A model generated the notes under the pieces. That model was given only the letters and a program-made list of their open reading frames with translations, was not told where the DNA came from and ran no database searches. Below, one piece after another: positions 24,067 through 35,482 of a stretch of 64,000 nt of DNA (within the stretch, counting starts at the first letter, position 1; every line of letters begins with the position of its first letter). The stretch is from Imbricaverruca yamaguchii. Its lineage: Eukaryota > Arthropoda > Thecostraca > Neoverrucidae. The stretch lies in NCBI GenBank assembly GCA_034440575.1, contig JAOTOL010001525.1:822001-886000 (forward strand), in the 5' to 3' direction. Made by a program: the position numbers and the translations under genes.

Positions 24067-24390
24067 GAGGATGACGTATGGCCGGCCACTGGCGATGACG
24101 TATGGCCGGCCACCGGTGATGACGTATGGCCGGCCACCGGTGATGACGTATGGCCGGCCACCGGTGATGACGTATGGCCGGCCACCGGTGATGACGTATG
24201 GCCGGCCACTGGCGATGACGTATGGCCGGCCACCGGTGATGACGTATGGCCGGCCACCGGTGATGACGTATGCCCGGCCACTGGCGATGACGTATGGCCG
24301 GCCACCGGTGATGACGTATGCCCGGCCACCGGTGATGACGTATGGCCGGCCACCGGTGATGACGTATGCCCGGCCACCGGCGCCGCAGCA
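24067..24390. repeat. 24-bp minisatellite with TGACGTA motif, 13 copies
   Basis: The unit is GATGACGTATGGCCGGCCAC plus CGGT. Each copy holds TGACGTAT, a partial cAMP-response element, and the palindromes GGCCGGCC and often ACCGGT. Three variants (CTGGC for CCGGT, and TGCCCGGCC for TGGCCGGCC) recur along the array. A 24-bp unit keeps both strands open, giving MTYGRPPV repeats in translation with no sign of a real protein. Confidence 0.96.
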
Positions 24391-26994
24391 TGGCCGCCGA
24401 TCGCGACGCTGAGAACCGCCGGCGGCGGCGCCGCATTATGGTCGCGCGCTCCCATTTGTCGTGCGGCCAGGCGAACTGTGTCGTCGCGTTTTGCACCGTT
24501 CGCAGCGCGGGCGCCGTGCCGCTGCGCGCCAGTACCGCCGCCAGCAGCCGGTAATGGCCGCACCCGCCGTGTCAACGTACGCGGCGCGCATCAGCCAGGT
24601 TCCCGTCGCCGCCAGTGGTGCGGCGACCGCGTGGCCACCGCGAGCGACTGACTGGCCGGCTGCCGGCCGCCGGCCCCACGGTGCCCGCTCGCCCCATACC
24701 CGGCGGCAACACTTCGTCACGCGGCGGAAAGTCGGCCTCTGCCGATCGGCTGTCAGCTTCCTTCGAGCAGCGCGCCACCTGTGACGTCACCACCGGCGTC
24801 ATCCGGTGGTGACGTCATCGGGGCCGCGCAGACGTGAAGTCCGGGCCGGCCGGGGGAGTCACGGTCGACCGGAGGCTCGCCGGAGAAAACCGGCTGAATC
24901 ACGTTGTGCAACCGGCCGTGCCTCGGCCATTACACGTGCGAGTACTATTTGGCGGCAGCACGGACCGAGGCCGACCGGGCCGGTCAATATGTCGACAGCC
25001 AATTTCCGTAATAGATCCGCCCGCGCTGACGAGATTCCGGCGCGAAGATCAATCTATCCAAGGCATCGTCCATAAATGGCCCGAGTGAGTGACATATTGC
25101 TCTTGTGAAATTGGGCACCTGTGTGCGCGGTGTGTGTCGGGGGAGAGTGTGTCGGCGCGAGAACCCGCCGGCTTAATGGGCGGCTATGACCAGGCCACCG
25201 CGCCACCGCTCCGTGCGCGGGACACTCGCGCGCCACTGCTCGGGCTTGTAGCGGCGATCACCGGCCACGACACTCGTGACTACCGCACGGGCGTGACAAA
25301 CCAGTGCGGGAGAGACGGCCAGACGGCCAGACGGGTGGACGGACGGCTGGCCGGCGTGAGTCACGTGCTGCCGGTGGGTCACGTGACTGCAGTCGTCTCC
25401 AGCTGGCAGCTGGCAGCTGGCAGCAGCGGCCGTCTGCCAGCGGCTCGTGCGGCTCGCCACCTCGCCTGCACGTGTGTCCGACCGAGAGGAACGATGGCTT
25501 GCTGAGCGGGCTCCGAGTCGTGACCGGGGTCAAGCGATCCTCCCACGGTGACCAAAACAATGCTCGGTGGCCGATCGTCTCCCACGCCGTTCGTTGACCT
25601 GTCGCCGGCGTCCTCCAAGACGTTGCCGCGGCTGCCGTACGCGGTCGTCCACACACTCGGACCAGCCCGACGGCGAAATGCTGGCCCGGTTCTCGTAGAA
25701 AATGGGCTCGACGGCGGCCGACCGAGTCGATTGCACCACGTGTGGTCCGAATGCAGACGCAGAGTTCCGGTCGGCCCGCTCACTGGAGCCGGGCTCGTGC
25801 CTGTCCTTTGCCACACCACGTCAGCGGCGCGCCGGCGGGAGCGTGAGTCAACAGTTCCACGTGCTCTAATGGCGAGGGGAGGAGGGCGAAACTGTCGGGC
25901 ACGTGGCGGACGACACACGTGGTGACGCTTTGGCCGCGTAAGACGCTCGAGGGATGTTTTTGCTCCTCTCCAGAGACAGTTCCTTTTAGACGACCGCGAC
26001 AGGGTGTAAAGCGGGCGGAGCACTTCTGGGGAGAGACGCTTAGTTTGAAGCCACACTTGATCGTAACCCCATTTGCGCGTCGCCAGCATCAGGCTTCCTG
26101 TCTCCATTTTCTGTCCGATGTTGAAAATGATCCGTAAGAGAAGACGATGCTTAGTTTCTGTTTCAGAAAATCGATTGTGCACAGTGACAAAGTGACCGTA
26201 CAGGTTGAATGGCTCTTCTCCACATGCAGACGTAAAATGTTCCTTGTATCATACAACAGGCGATGCTATCATTCGTGATCTGATTGACGTTGAAGATCAA
26301 TGTCAGTTCTGTGCTCACAACTGCCTGCACAAAGATACTGGAAACGGGGAAGCCACGCAAAATGGAAAACATTTTACAATGATGTAAAAAAATGAAGCTG
26401 GGCTTTTATATTACATGTGGGATTCCTTCACTCTGTCCTTTGCATTGTCGAGAAAGCAGACCATTTCTGAAATTTTTTATTTAACCCAAAAGTCCTTAGT
26501 CCTTAGGCCTTAGTCCTTAGCCATTTCCGAAGGACCAATTACCTCACAGGACTTTACCTTCGGCTGAACAGGCTAAGAGCACAACGGCATCGCAGGCTGA
26601 ATGAGTACACTTTTCAGAATACAGAACCGTGTGCTCTCGAAAAAAAATAACGTGGACCCGTGCGCTTGTTGTTGCCAATACAAAATCAATAATTATCACA
26701 AGTTAGCATTCAGCCTATGCTGTTGCAAGTAAAGAACAAGTGCAAGCCAGACTTGTGTGACCCATAGTAATCTTGCGAATCCTCTGTTTAACTTCCAGAA
26801 TGATGTGTCCCATGTCTCTGCTGCTCTGGCGGCCAACAATCTGGATGTTACCACATGAACACAAAGTCGGCATCAGCTCTCAGACTGGACCGCGACACCA
26901 ACAACACTCCTCTTAGTGGAAGGCATTCGGCAGGTCCCCCTGCCGAATGCCATCCCACGGCTCGGTCTTCATGCGTCCCTTTGGACACTCCAGG
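24391..26994. other. CpG-rich region, no gene identified
   Basis: Very CpG-rich from 24391 to about 25930, then normal AT content. A 267-residue minus-strand frame (26182 to 25379) is the longest frame outside repeats, but it is Arg/Pro-rich, overlaps open frames on the other strand and has no domain, so it is not called. The CpG density and the CRE palindrome at 24782 make a CpG-island promoter possible. CAGCTGGCAGCTGGCAGCTGGCAGCAG near 25400 is a small local repeat. Confidence 0.45.
24782..24817. promoter_or_regulatory. two consensus CREs in a perfect 15-bp inverted repeat
   Basis: TGACGTCACCACCGG, six bases (CGTCAT), then the exact reverse complement. Each arm contains the full palindromic CREB/ATF consensus TGACGTCA (24782-24789 and 24810-24817). 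It lies about 400 bp from the TGACGTAT array in a CpG-rich stretch. Function as a regulatory site is inferred from sequence only. Confidence 0.55.
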
Positions 26995-27202
26995 TCACAA
27001 CGACCACGTGCTACCCGAGAGCTGCGGGCCTTGGGCCGCTCCACATGGCACCCCAGGCCATGACACACCTGGTGACGGCTGGCAGACCTGATTACACCTG
27101 ACAACGACCATATGCTACCCCAGAGCTGCGGGCGTTGGGCCGCTCTCCATGGCACCCCAGGCCACAGTACACCTGGTGACGGCTGGCAGACCTGATTACA
27201 CC
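26995..27202. repeat. two ~104-bp tandem copies
   Basis: ACAACGACCACGTGCTACCC at 26997 and ACAACGACCATATGCTACCC at about 27100 begin two copies, which share GAGCTGCGGGC, TGGCACCCCAGGCCA and CACCTGGTGACGGCTGGCAG. Confidence 0.88.
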
Positions 27203-27354
27203 GGCTGTCTGCCACCACACAGCTTGGTCACGGGAGGTTCTTCAGGTCACCCGGGGTCACAGCCGAGTTGACCACCGCCGACCTGCATCCCAGCGAACGG
27301 CGCTGACTTGACGTTGCCGCTCGGTAAGGCAGCAGACAGACCTGACGGTCCTCC

Positions 27355-27800
27355 AGCCACGAGCCGTGACCATCAAGGCTGCGGACCATGTGTGGCACGC
27401 GAGGCTCCAGCCACGAGCCGCGACTGCCAAGGCTGCGGACCATGTGTGGACCGCGTGTGGCACGCGAGGCTCCAGCCGCGAGCCGCGACTGCCAAGGCTG
27501 CGGACCATGTGTGGACCGCGTGTGGCACGCGAGGCTCCAGCCACGAGCCGCGACTGCCAAGGCTGCGGACCATGTGTGGACCGCGTGTGGCACGCGAGGC
27601 TCCAGCCGCGACGCGACTGTCAGGCTGCGGACCATGTGTGGACCGCGTGTGGCACGCGAGGCTCCAGCCGCGAGCCGCGACTGCCAAGGCTGCGGACCAT
27701 GTGTGGACCGCGTGTGGCACGCGAGGCTCTAACCACGAGCCGCGACTGCCAAGGCTGCGGACCATGTGTGGACCGCGTGTGGCACGCGAGGCCCGTCAGC
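27355..27800. repeat. 65-bp minisatellite, ~7 copies
   Basis: The unit contains CACGCGAGGCTCCAGCC, GAGCCGCGACTGCCAAGG and CTGCGGACCATGTGTGG. The first copy lacks the GACCGCGTGTGG segment, and the copy near 27605 is shortened. No stop occurs in several frames, producing spurious 130-180 residue frames. Confidence 0.95.
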
Positions 27801-27984
27801 CCCGCCGACGCGACGTCGGCTCGCTGGACGGCAATACAGAGGGGATTATGCGGAATTAACGAACATAACGACAAGGTGACGTCTCTGAGAACCTCAATCA
27901 TCTCGGACACACGTGAATAATCGCCATTCCAGGAGCTAATGACGGAGCTGCCTTCCGGTCGGCCGGACACACTCGGCACGTGCT

Positions 27985-28165
27985 CCAACTGCTGTCCGGG
28001 GCGGTGCCGACAACTACTGCCCGGCACGTGCACCAACTACTGCCCGGGGCAGTGCCGACATCTACTGCCCGGCACGTGCTCCAACTACTGCCCGGGGCAG
28101 TGCCGACAACTACTGCCCGGCACGTGCACCAACTACTGCCCGGGGCCGTGCCGACCGGGGCCATA
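27985..28165. repeat. 48-bp minisatellite, ~3.5 copies
   Basis: The unit contains ACTGCCCGGGGCAGTGCCGA, CAACTACTGCCCGGCACGTG and C(A/T)CCAACT. CTGCCCGGGGCAG is itself a palindrome. Confidence 0.92.
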
Positions 28166-29455
28166 CCAGTTGGCCGTGGAATGACAAGGGTCGCTTGGCA
28201 TGCTGCTAAGTATCTAAAGCAGTATTTCACTTTGTATTCTTGCTAAAACTTGGCCCCAGCATTGCAAACATCTCCAGGTGTCAGATTTTTTCCTGGAAGA
28301 GAATCCCTCGTGCGCACGCGGAATGATGGTGCACATTTGCTCCCATATGCATTGGCTCTGATTAACCCAATCAGTTCGGCGCTTGCTAGAAATGCAAATT
28401 TGCTTGGCATACCATTATCTCTTTGGCGTGCACTGTTGTGCATGGAGCTCTCTTCTGTATTGCATTGCAATGAAGCAGTATTCAATGCCCAATTTCCACA
28501 AATTACCTATTTTTAGACGTTTGTCCTTTACCCTCATGAGGGTGGCATTGCTAACATGTTGGCTCAACAGCCGAAAATAGGATACTGTGAGCGCATGCCT
28601 AAATTTGCCTAAGTTCTCGTGTGCCTAAGTTCTCGTGTGCCTAAGTTCTCGCGTGCTTTCATACCCAGTCTCAGGATAAACTGTGCGCTAAAAATTCGCT
28701 CAGCATGCCGATCCGACCATGCTCGAAGCGTTTGTGGCTTTCCATTTGTGGGAATTATTTTTGTTGAATGCTTTAGCAGCATACAGAGTAATATTTGACA
28801 ACTGAAGTGGTTAAGCTTATAAATACATTGTAAAGCTGAACTTCAGCGTGACCTATTAGGTCAATTTCCCGTCCATATATGCAAACTGGTGCAACTAATG
28901 GAAATAACCTGTCATCTAAAATACATTAGCTTTCGTTGTGTCGCTCGGGTTTGTTTCATGTCCTATCTGAGGCAGGTTTGGTGCCGTGCTCGTGCACACT
29001 GAAGAGCTGAAAAAAAACAAGGTAAAATTTAATGGTTAATATACTTTTTAATTGGTGTGCCTTTAAGAGGACATAGTGTGCTTGTCACCGCATGCCTCTT
29101 TGATGGCCATTCGTACCTCTTGACATTTTTTTCCGATCCGGACCTGTTCTGGAATGGCACCGTTGTGCAAATGCAAGAGTTGAATTGTATTATATACTGT
29201 GTTTGTATCCGACAACAGGCACTGCACTATGACCATGTATTCGCTCTAGCCAATGCTGTCGTTTTCACTGTAGTGTGAACTGCGAAAATACATTGCATCT
29301 GACTATGTTTTACTTTATGTTCCACGGAAATGTCAGCATAACCATGCATCGAGTATAATTATTAGTAGTCGTAATTCTAGAGGTGTAACATATCATCCTA
29401 TTCACCATCGTCGTCATGTTTTATGCCGGGATAGACAAATCAAGGTAGAGTTGAA
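28166..29455. other. no recognisable gene
   Basis: AT-leaning unique sequence. A short repeat, GCCTAAGTTCTCGTGT, occurs about three times at 28605-28655. Frames are short and unrecognised. Confidence 0.5.
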
Positions 29456-29700
29456 CTTTTTGACACCGTGGAGGACTACGCAATTTCTGGCGTAATTTTA
29501 CCACATTTGAAGAATATATACACCCTTACGGCATAATACTACTCCGAAGTTACTGGGAGTATACTTACTCCATGGTGTAAAACTATTCCTGGATTTTCCG
29601 ATCCACGTCAGGAGTAAAAAAAATAAAGAAAAGGTTGGATTTTTGGGGATCTTAAAATTACTCCACTTTCTGGTGGAATATTTTTTTTAGTGCATAGATC
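29456..29700. mobile_element. possible small inverted-repeat (MITE-like) element
   Basis: ACTCC/GGAGT motifs recur in both orientations, and the right end TTTTTTTTAGTGCA preceded by TCCACTTTCTGGTGGA resembles transposon termini. The left-end match is poor and no duplication is clear, so the call is weak. Confidence 0.25.
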
Positions 29701-30069
29701 CAAGATCTTCACTCCAAACTCCTTACACATATTAGCTATCATGTTTTTCAGTCCAAAGGCCCTAGAGTACACATTTTACATTTACACTTACCATAGGGAG
29801 GATGGATGCTACCGCTCCACTCGTCCTATTTCCTGCTAACCTACCTATCAAATCCCTTGCACTCTTTTATTGCTGCTTCAGTTTTACGTCTTCCTACGTC
29901 ATTCACAACAACATGAACAATTACTATTGCACCCTATCTACTTTCCTTCACTACTCCTAACATATCCCCAGCATCCTTTACTGGGGTACCTGGGAAGCAG
30001 ACTCCAGTCCTGCTCGAGTTCCTACTGCAGAATGAGCGATCAGTATGGGTTAACTCTGGAATCCCCTAT
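29701..30069. other. no recognisable gene
   Basis: Unique pyrimidine-leaning sequence leading into the CT microsatellite. Confidence 0.45.
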
Positions 30070-30236
30070 GGCTAAAACCTCCCTCTCTCTCCCCTCTCCC
30101 CTCTCTCTCTTTCTATCTATCTCTATCTCTATCTCTATTTTTATCTCTGTCTCTATCTCTATGTCTATCTCTATCTCCATCTCTATCTCTATTTTTATAT
30201 CTATCTCTGTATCTCTGTCTCTGTCTCTGTCTCGCT
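30070..30236. repeat. (CTATCT)n / CT-rich microsatellite
   Basis: CTCTCTCC runs are followed by CTATCTCTATCT repeats with TTTTAT interruptions, then CTCTGT repeats. Confidence 0.95.
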
Positions 30237-30339
30237 CGTCCGATGACGGCCGGACACTCATCCGATGACGGGCTGGACACTCATCAGATGACGGGCTCGA
30301 CTGGAGCCCAACATCAGCACGGTCTTCCGTCCTGCTATT

Positions 30340-30421
30340 GGGGGGGGGGGGGGGGGCGGCGGGGGGGGGGGGGGGGGGGGGGGGGCCGGGGGGGGGGGGG
30401 GGGGGGAGGCGGGGTGGGGAA

Positions 30422-30485
<64 letters not shown>

Positions 30486-30515
30486 GGGGGGGGGGGGCGG
30501 GCGGGGGGGGGGGGT

Positions 30516-30555
<40 letters not shown>

Positions 30556-30573
30556 GGGGGGGGGGGGGGGTGG

Positions 30574-30604
<31 letters not shown>

Positions 30605-30605
30605 T

Positions 30606-30655
<50 letters not shown>

Positions 30656-30746
30656 GGGGGGGGGGGGGGGGGGGGGGGGGGCGGCCGGCGACGGGGGGGG
30701 GGGGGGGGGGCGGGGGGGGGGCGGGGGGGGGGGGGGGGGGGGGCGG

Positions 30747-30837
<91 letters not shown>

Positions 30838-30949
30838 GGGGGGGGGGGGGGGGGGGCGGCGGGGGGGGGGGGTGGGGGGGGGGGGGGGGCGGGAGGAGGC
30901 GGTGGGGGGGGGGGGGCGGGGGGCGGGGGGGGGGTGGGGGGGGGGGGGG

Positions 30950-31004
<55 letters not shown>

Positions 31005-31010
31005 GCGCCC
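30340..31010 (+). repeat. ~670-bp G tract with scattered C, T and A
   Basis: Almost every base is G. Single T, C or A bases interrupt at irregular spacing. A Gly-only or Pro-only protein read from it is meaningless. A tract of this length and purity is hard to sequence reliably, and the irregular interruptions look like base-calling noise. If real, it would form G-quadruplex or triplex DNA. Confidence 0.9.
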
Positions 31011-31264
31011 AGGCGGGGGACGAGGGCCCGGGGGGGAAAGGGGGGGAGGAAGAGGGGCCGGGAAAAGAGGGGGGGGGGGAGAAGTGGGAAAACAGAGGAA
31101 GGTTTGGGGGCAATTTTAGAAGGGGGGAAAAGGAAAAAAGAAATAGTGATTTTTTTAAAAGGAGCAAAAAAAGGTGGTAATTAGAAGAAAAACAAAGGAG
31201 GGGGATTAGAAAACAAAAGGGGAGAGGAGAAGAGGAAGAAAAAAAAAAAAAAAAATTTAAATAG

Positions 31265-31332
<68 letters not shown>

Positions 31333-31490
31333 AAAAAATTGAACAAAATCAACTTAAGGGAAAAAACCTAACAATAATAAAAAAATTTGAAAAAATGTAT
31401 TTTTGTTTTTGTTTGAAAACCATTTTTATATTAAATGAAAATAAAATATTTAAAAAAAAAATAAAAAAAAAAAAAAAATAAGAATGAACT
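31011..31490 (+). repeat. purine tract grading from G-rich to A-rich
   Basis: Directly continues the G tract: GGGGAAAGGGG-type sequence until about 31110, then increasingly A-rich, with a ~58-bp A run from 31264 to 31319, before normal sequence resumes at about 31490. Pyrimidines are rare until about 31330. The smooth change in composition is more like a degraded read end than a biological element. Confidence 0.85.
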
Positions 31491-33633
31491 CAATATTTGC
31501 TTTCACCTTCTACCTTTGGACTGCTGGGGGTAACACTCCCTGTCCCAAAATCACTTCCGTGGTCGTATGCCAATGGAAACACGTCATGCAAAAATACTGA
31601 GCGGGCATAAATTCGCACAGAAGTGGCGATAGAGCATCACAGGCGCGCTTGGAGAACCAATTATGATCGTGACTTCACCAACAGAATAAGTCACATAGGT
31701 CAGACTTTCGCTTTCAAATTCTCACTTTTGTCGCACTTGAGGCGGACAATTATGCCCATTTTACCTGATTTATGGTGTCTTGATGAGCAATTATGCGCTC
31801 ACGAAGGCAGGGCAGTTTCAAGGTATATGGGGACCGTTCGCCGGAAACGGTCAGTACCTTTGTTTCCGTTTTCTCGACCAGACGGCCACTGAGACAACTT
31901 TCTATTTAAGTGTCAGCCGACTGCCCGAGTTGGCTGATAAGGGGTATCATAAACGTCCATGAAATTTGGGCACGAGGGAAAAATGCGCTCGTAGACATCG
32001 GAGAGTGGTCACGGCCACAGGAGAGGCTTGCTGGGCTTGACTTCCTCACGTCAAGCCCAGCAAAACAGACAGCCGAGCTAGCCTTCAGCTTCGAAATATT
32101 TCGCAGCGCCGAATGTAATTCTGATTTGCTCGCAGTGCTCAGTGAGGTGACCAACTGGTGCGGATGGCTGACTACATGCTATCACTACCTATGGCACCGC
32201 ATTATCGTGTGTTGCAAAATGTCTCTTGGGCATAACCAGGAGCACGATGATATTCTCCAGAATACAAGAGACATGTGACCAGTCGGTTGATTGCTAGTGT
32301 TAGGTCACATGTGCACCCGCTTTGCTTTCCTTCCACCACCTAAGGTGCATTAGCACGTTGTCGATGCCTATCGGTGTTAGGTATGAATACCGCTTAGTAG
32401 CTGACAATTGTGAACTGTAGAACGTAATGTCGCCGCGACATCGGTCCACAGGCCACTATGGCCGAAGACGGCTGTATTTTGGTAGCGCACAATGATCCAG
32501 CGCCAGAGTGATAATGGAACAACTGCTAAGGAATGTTTCGCACGTGTGGTGCCACCATATGCCACCGGACCTGCCACTGGGGACCGGCTTGTCGGCAGTG
32601 AGAACCTGCGGTCTGCTGCTATGGGCCGATCGCTGTCTGTGTGGGGCGCGGCAGACAATTTGGCTGGCAATTGTTGGGCGGCACGAGACAGTGTTGGGAA
32701 TCAGAGTTCTACGTTGAGTTCCTGTGGCTGCTTGCATGGCTCATAGCTCCCATGTTTCTGGCAGAGCGCGGGTGGGCACACTCGCTACTGCCAGTCTGAA
32801 ATACCCGGCGAACGAAAGAATGAAGCAAGTGAACGGAAAAACTACTCGTCACAACGGTGCTGAGTTCGTGACGCCCATGGATTGCTGAAGTTGATGCTGG
32901 TGGCACAACAAGCGCAACAAAAGTGGTCCATCACATCAGATCATGGTGTAATGATATATGGTGTGCTAAAGAGAAGTGGGTTTGGCTGCTGTGACAATTT
33001 TTGCCGAATATCAGGATTTCCTTTTAAAAATGTATTATGGATGCCAGGGGAACAACTGCAGTGCAATCTTTGTCCTAGTAATTTATGTGTGTCACACAAT
33101 GGTGCGAACAAGTCATTCCAAGTCCCCTATTGACGCCGACGGAGGAAGAGCTGGAATATTTTTTTTGGTAGTTTCTCATTGTGCAGTCAAAGTCTTCTAA
33201 AAAAATATCCAAATATTTAAACAAGAAGCGTGCCGTGACTCGACATGCTCGGAATTAACATCGGCTCCCTGGTAATGAAGGCTACATAATCCTCGGTGAT
33301 CTAAATTCTGCTGGCTGTCCTGTTCATGCAACACATATATGTTTTCAAGCATCCTCACACACGCTTAAGGGTTCGATGTTTACATGGAATTCTCAGCATT
33401 TTATGTAATTTGTGGCGCCAAGTGTGACGTAACAAGTCACGTGATATATGATAAGTGAGGTGTCCTAAGATGAGGGGACCTGTGAATATCCGTTATAATT
33501 TTAAGTTTTGTATTTTTGAAGGCGGGCCCGTCATCTTGAAGAGCCGGCAGACTTTGGATCGATAGAGCGGCACATTCCGTTGGTCCCAAAAAGTTGTTGA
33601 ACAAGGAAAGGCTCGGCACGAAGCCCTTCTACA
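31491..33633. other. no recognisable gene, one hairpin
   Basis: Unique sequence with short unrecognised frames. TTGCTGGGCTTGAC at 32028-32041 is followed after eight bases by its perfect reverse complement (32050-32063). The last ~100 bp may belong to the truncated Penelope-like element. Confidence 0.5.
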
Positions 33634-34463
33634 TTGGAGCCCTTCTACAGCCTGAAAACCATCGACGCCACGGACAGCACCTTCATCACCGGCGTCCATC
33701 ACAAACCAACGGACTCGGGGAGATGTCTCAATGGAGCAAGTGACTGCCCTGATCGATATAAGGACAGTGTCATCAAATCGTACATACACCGTGCACTTAG
33801 ACACAGCTCCACATGGCACAATATGCATCACGAACTAAAACAAGTAAAACAAACACTGGCAAATAACAACTATCCGATATCACGCATAGACCAACTAATA
33901 TCGATTGCCATCACAGAACACCTTGCCACAAAACAAGCTATTACAAAAGACAGTGACACTCACCACCTGTACTATAGAAACACAATGCCGCCAGGGTACA
34001 AACAAGATGAAATGGCACTCAAAAATATTATTTGGAAAAACTGCAAAACCACAAAACCAGCAGACAAAATCAAACTGAACATATACTACAACAGCCCAAC
34101 TACTGCATCACTAATGATGAAAAACAACATGACCCATCACCACTCAAACAAACAAGTTTGATATACCACTACAATTGCACCTTGGGAGACTGCGCACTCC
34201 TACCTCACAGTGGATACATCGGAAAAACAACCACTACACTTAGTCGAAGACTCACAATGCACTTACAAAACGGCGGGCCACTCTCTCATACACACGAACA
34301 TCACAACACAGCGCTGACAAGGAAATTACTGGTAGAAAACACTAAAATACTTGCAACCACCCACAACAAACGACGTCTTATTGCCCTAAAGGCAATTTAC
34401 ATCAGACACATAGATGCAGACATGAAGCAAATCAACGCACGCGGAACACTCAAACTCTACTAG
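33634..34463 (+). pseudogene. Penelope-like element ORF remnant: reverse transcriptase C-terminus and GIY-YIG nuclease
   Basis: The first ~110 residues match the C-terminal (thumb) side of Penelope-like reverse transcriptases: a KPT-D-SG-R-LN motif (33709-33735 region), then PDRYKDSVI, an HRAL motif, and NNNYP. The reading frame shifts by one base near 34130. The second frame carries a Cys-x4-Cys pair (NCTLGDC), SGYIGKT (the YIG half of GIY-YIG), a TLSRRL-x-MHL segment with His residues, LLVENTKIL, and RRLIALKAIYI near the end. It stops at TAG 34461-34463. The reverse transcriptase core (with its YxDD site) is absent, so this is a 5'-truncated dead copy. In related nucleases the last motif usually reads EALYI. 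Here the Glu position is Lys, which may also kill catalysis. It resembles the Neptune/Nematis branch more than Penelope itself, from memory. Confidence 0.85.
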
Positions 34464-34638
34464 GGGCAGCCCCCACCCGACAGTGACATGCCTCGCAGTG
34501 TGACACTGGAAATGTAAATTTATAGTACCCTAGCGCCTACGCACATAACGCACGCGAACTGTGAATCAAAACATAATTTCAAACGTGTACATTTCATCAA
34601 TGTGACTTTCCAACTCATAGTCTTGATAATGTTTTAGG
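34464..34638 (+). mobile_element. 3' non-coding region of the Penelope-like element
   Basis: Runs from the stop codon to the TTAA where a second element is inserted. Its end, GTCTTGATAATGTTTTAGG (34620-34638), continues on the far side of the insertion as TTAAGACGAAACGTCGAC. Confidence 0.6.
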
Positions 34639-35482
34639 TTAACCCGTCCCGTCTCGGGGGGTCTTCAACCGCCCCCTCAGGTTTTTCGCGGATGGCGGAC
34701 GAAGGGCGCACGGCAGCGCGCCCAAATTTGGCATACCTTTTCCCACATCAATTTGACATGCTGATTCAAAATTGTGTAATTCAGATCATCTAGGGTCAAC
34801 GAGTGTTAGTCAAGGTCAAGTGAGGTCACCTCCAAAAAAGTTAAACTAGTCATCACGCTTTAACGGATACAAATATTTTAATGAAACTTTCAGCGTTTGC
34901 TTATCTTTACGGATGCAACAAAACGTACCAGTGGATTTTTTTTTTCGTTTTGGACTACATATAAATTTTGGGTATTTGCCAAATTGCAGTTCAAATACAT
35001 GATTCTGGTTAAAGTAATCATTTTTTATTAGGACAAATTGACTTCCAACAACGTTTCTCGGTCTGCTCTATCCATTGGAAAAGGAAAATTAAAGAAAACT
35101 TGAAAACTCAAAACTTTGAAATTTTAAAACATAAAAATTTAATTTTTGGGGAGCCAAAACAAATTATAGCCCTGGTCGATTTCGCTGTCCTTTTCTCATT
35201 CCAAATAAATTTTTTTCTTTCATATATCCCCCAAAATGAACTCCCCAGCGTCAAAAACATAATGTAATTCGTGAAAAGTTGTGAAAATCTAGCCCCCCTG
35301 GTGACGTCACTTTTGGGGAAAATATTGTTTTGGAGGGTGGACACGGACTCTACTCGTCGAACGCTTTCCGATGACACCTCTTTCGTTTTCGTGTAATGCT
35401 TAGTTTTGATTTTAGAGGGGGTCTTCAACCGCCCCCCCGAGACGGGGTGTGAGGATTTGACCGGAAAGACGGCGCGGGTTAA
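34639..35482. mobile_element. 844-bp TTAA-flanked inverted-repeat element (piggyBac-like MITE)
   Basis: Starts TTAACCCGTCCCGTCT (34639) and ends with the reverse complement of TTAACCCGCGCCGTCT (35482): 14 of 16 bases match. A second inverted pair lies inside (CCCGTCTCGGGGGG left, CCCCCCCGAGACGGGG right). TTAA at both edges is the target signature of the piggyBac superfamily. The interior is repeat family B (35 kb copy, matching 19905-20560) and encodes no transposase. It is inserted in the 3' region of the Penelope-like element. Confidence 0.75.
34785..35470 (+). repeat. dispersed repeat family B, copy 2
   Basis: Collinear with 19905-20560 at roughly 75-80% identity by eye, and forms most of the TTAA element. 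It includes GTGACGTCACTT (a CRE core), also present in copy 1. Confidence 0.85.

Noticed and set aside
24067..24390. CRISPR-like array
   Set aside because: The 24-bp units are contiguous with no unique spacers. The same holds for the other arrays, and the genome is eukaryotic.
25379..26182. 267-residue minus-strand frame, the longest outside repeats
   Set aside because: GC-rich region with overlapping frames on the other strand, Arg/Pro bias and no recognisable domain. Not enough to call a gene.
30040..31184. Frames of 280-375 residues of almost pure Gly or Pro
   Set aside because: They translate the G tract itself, and all frames are open.
33203..34463. Intact retroelement
   Set aside because: The reverse transcriptase core is missing and a frameshift is present, so only a remnant is called.
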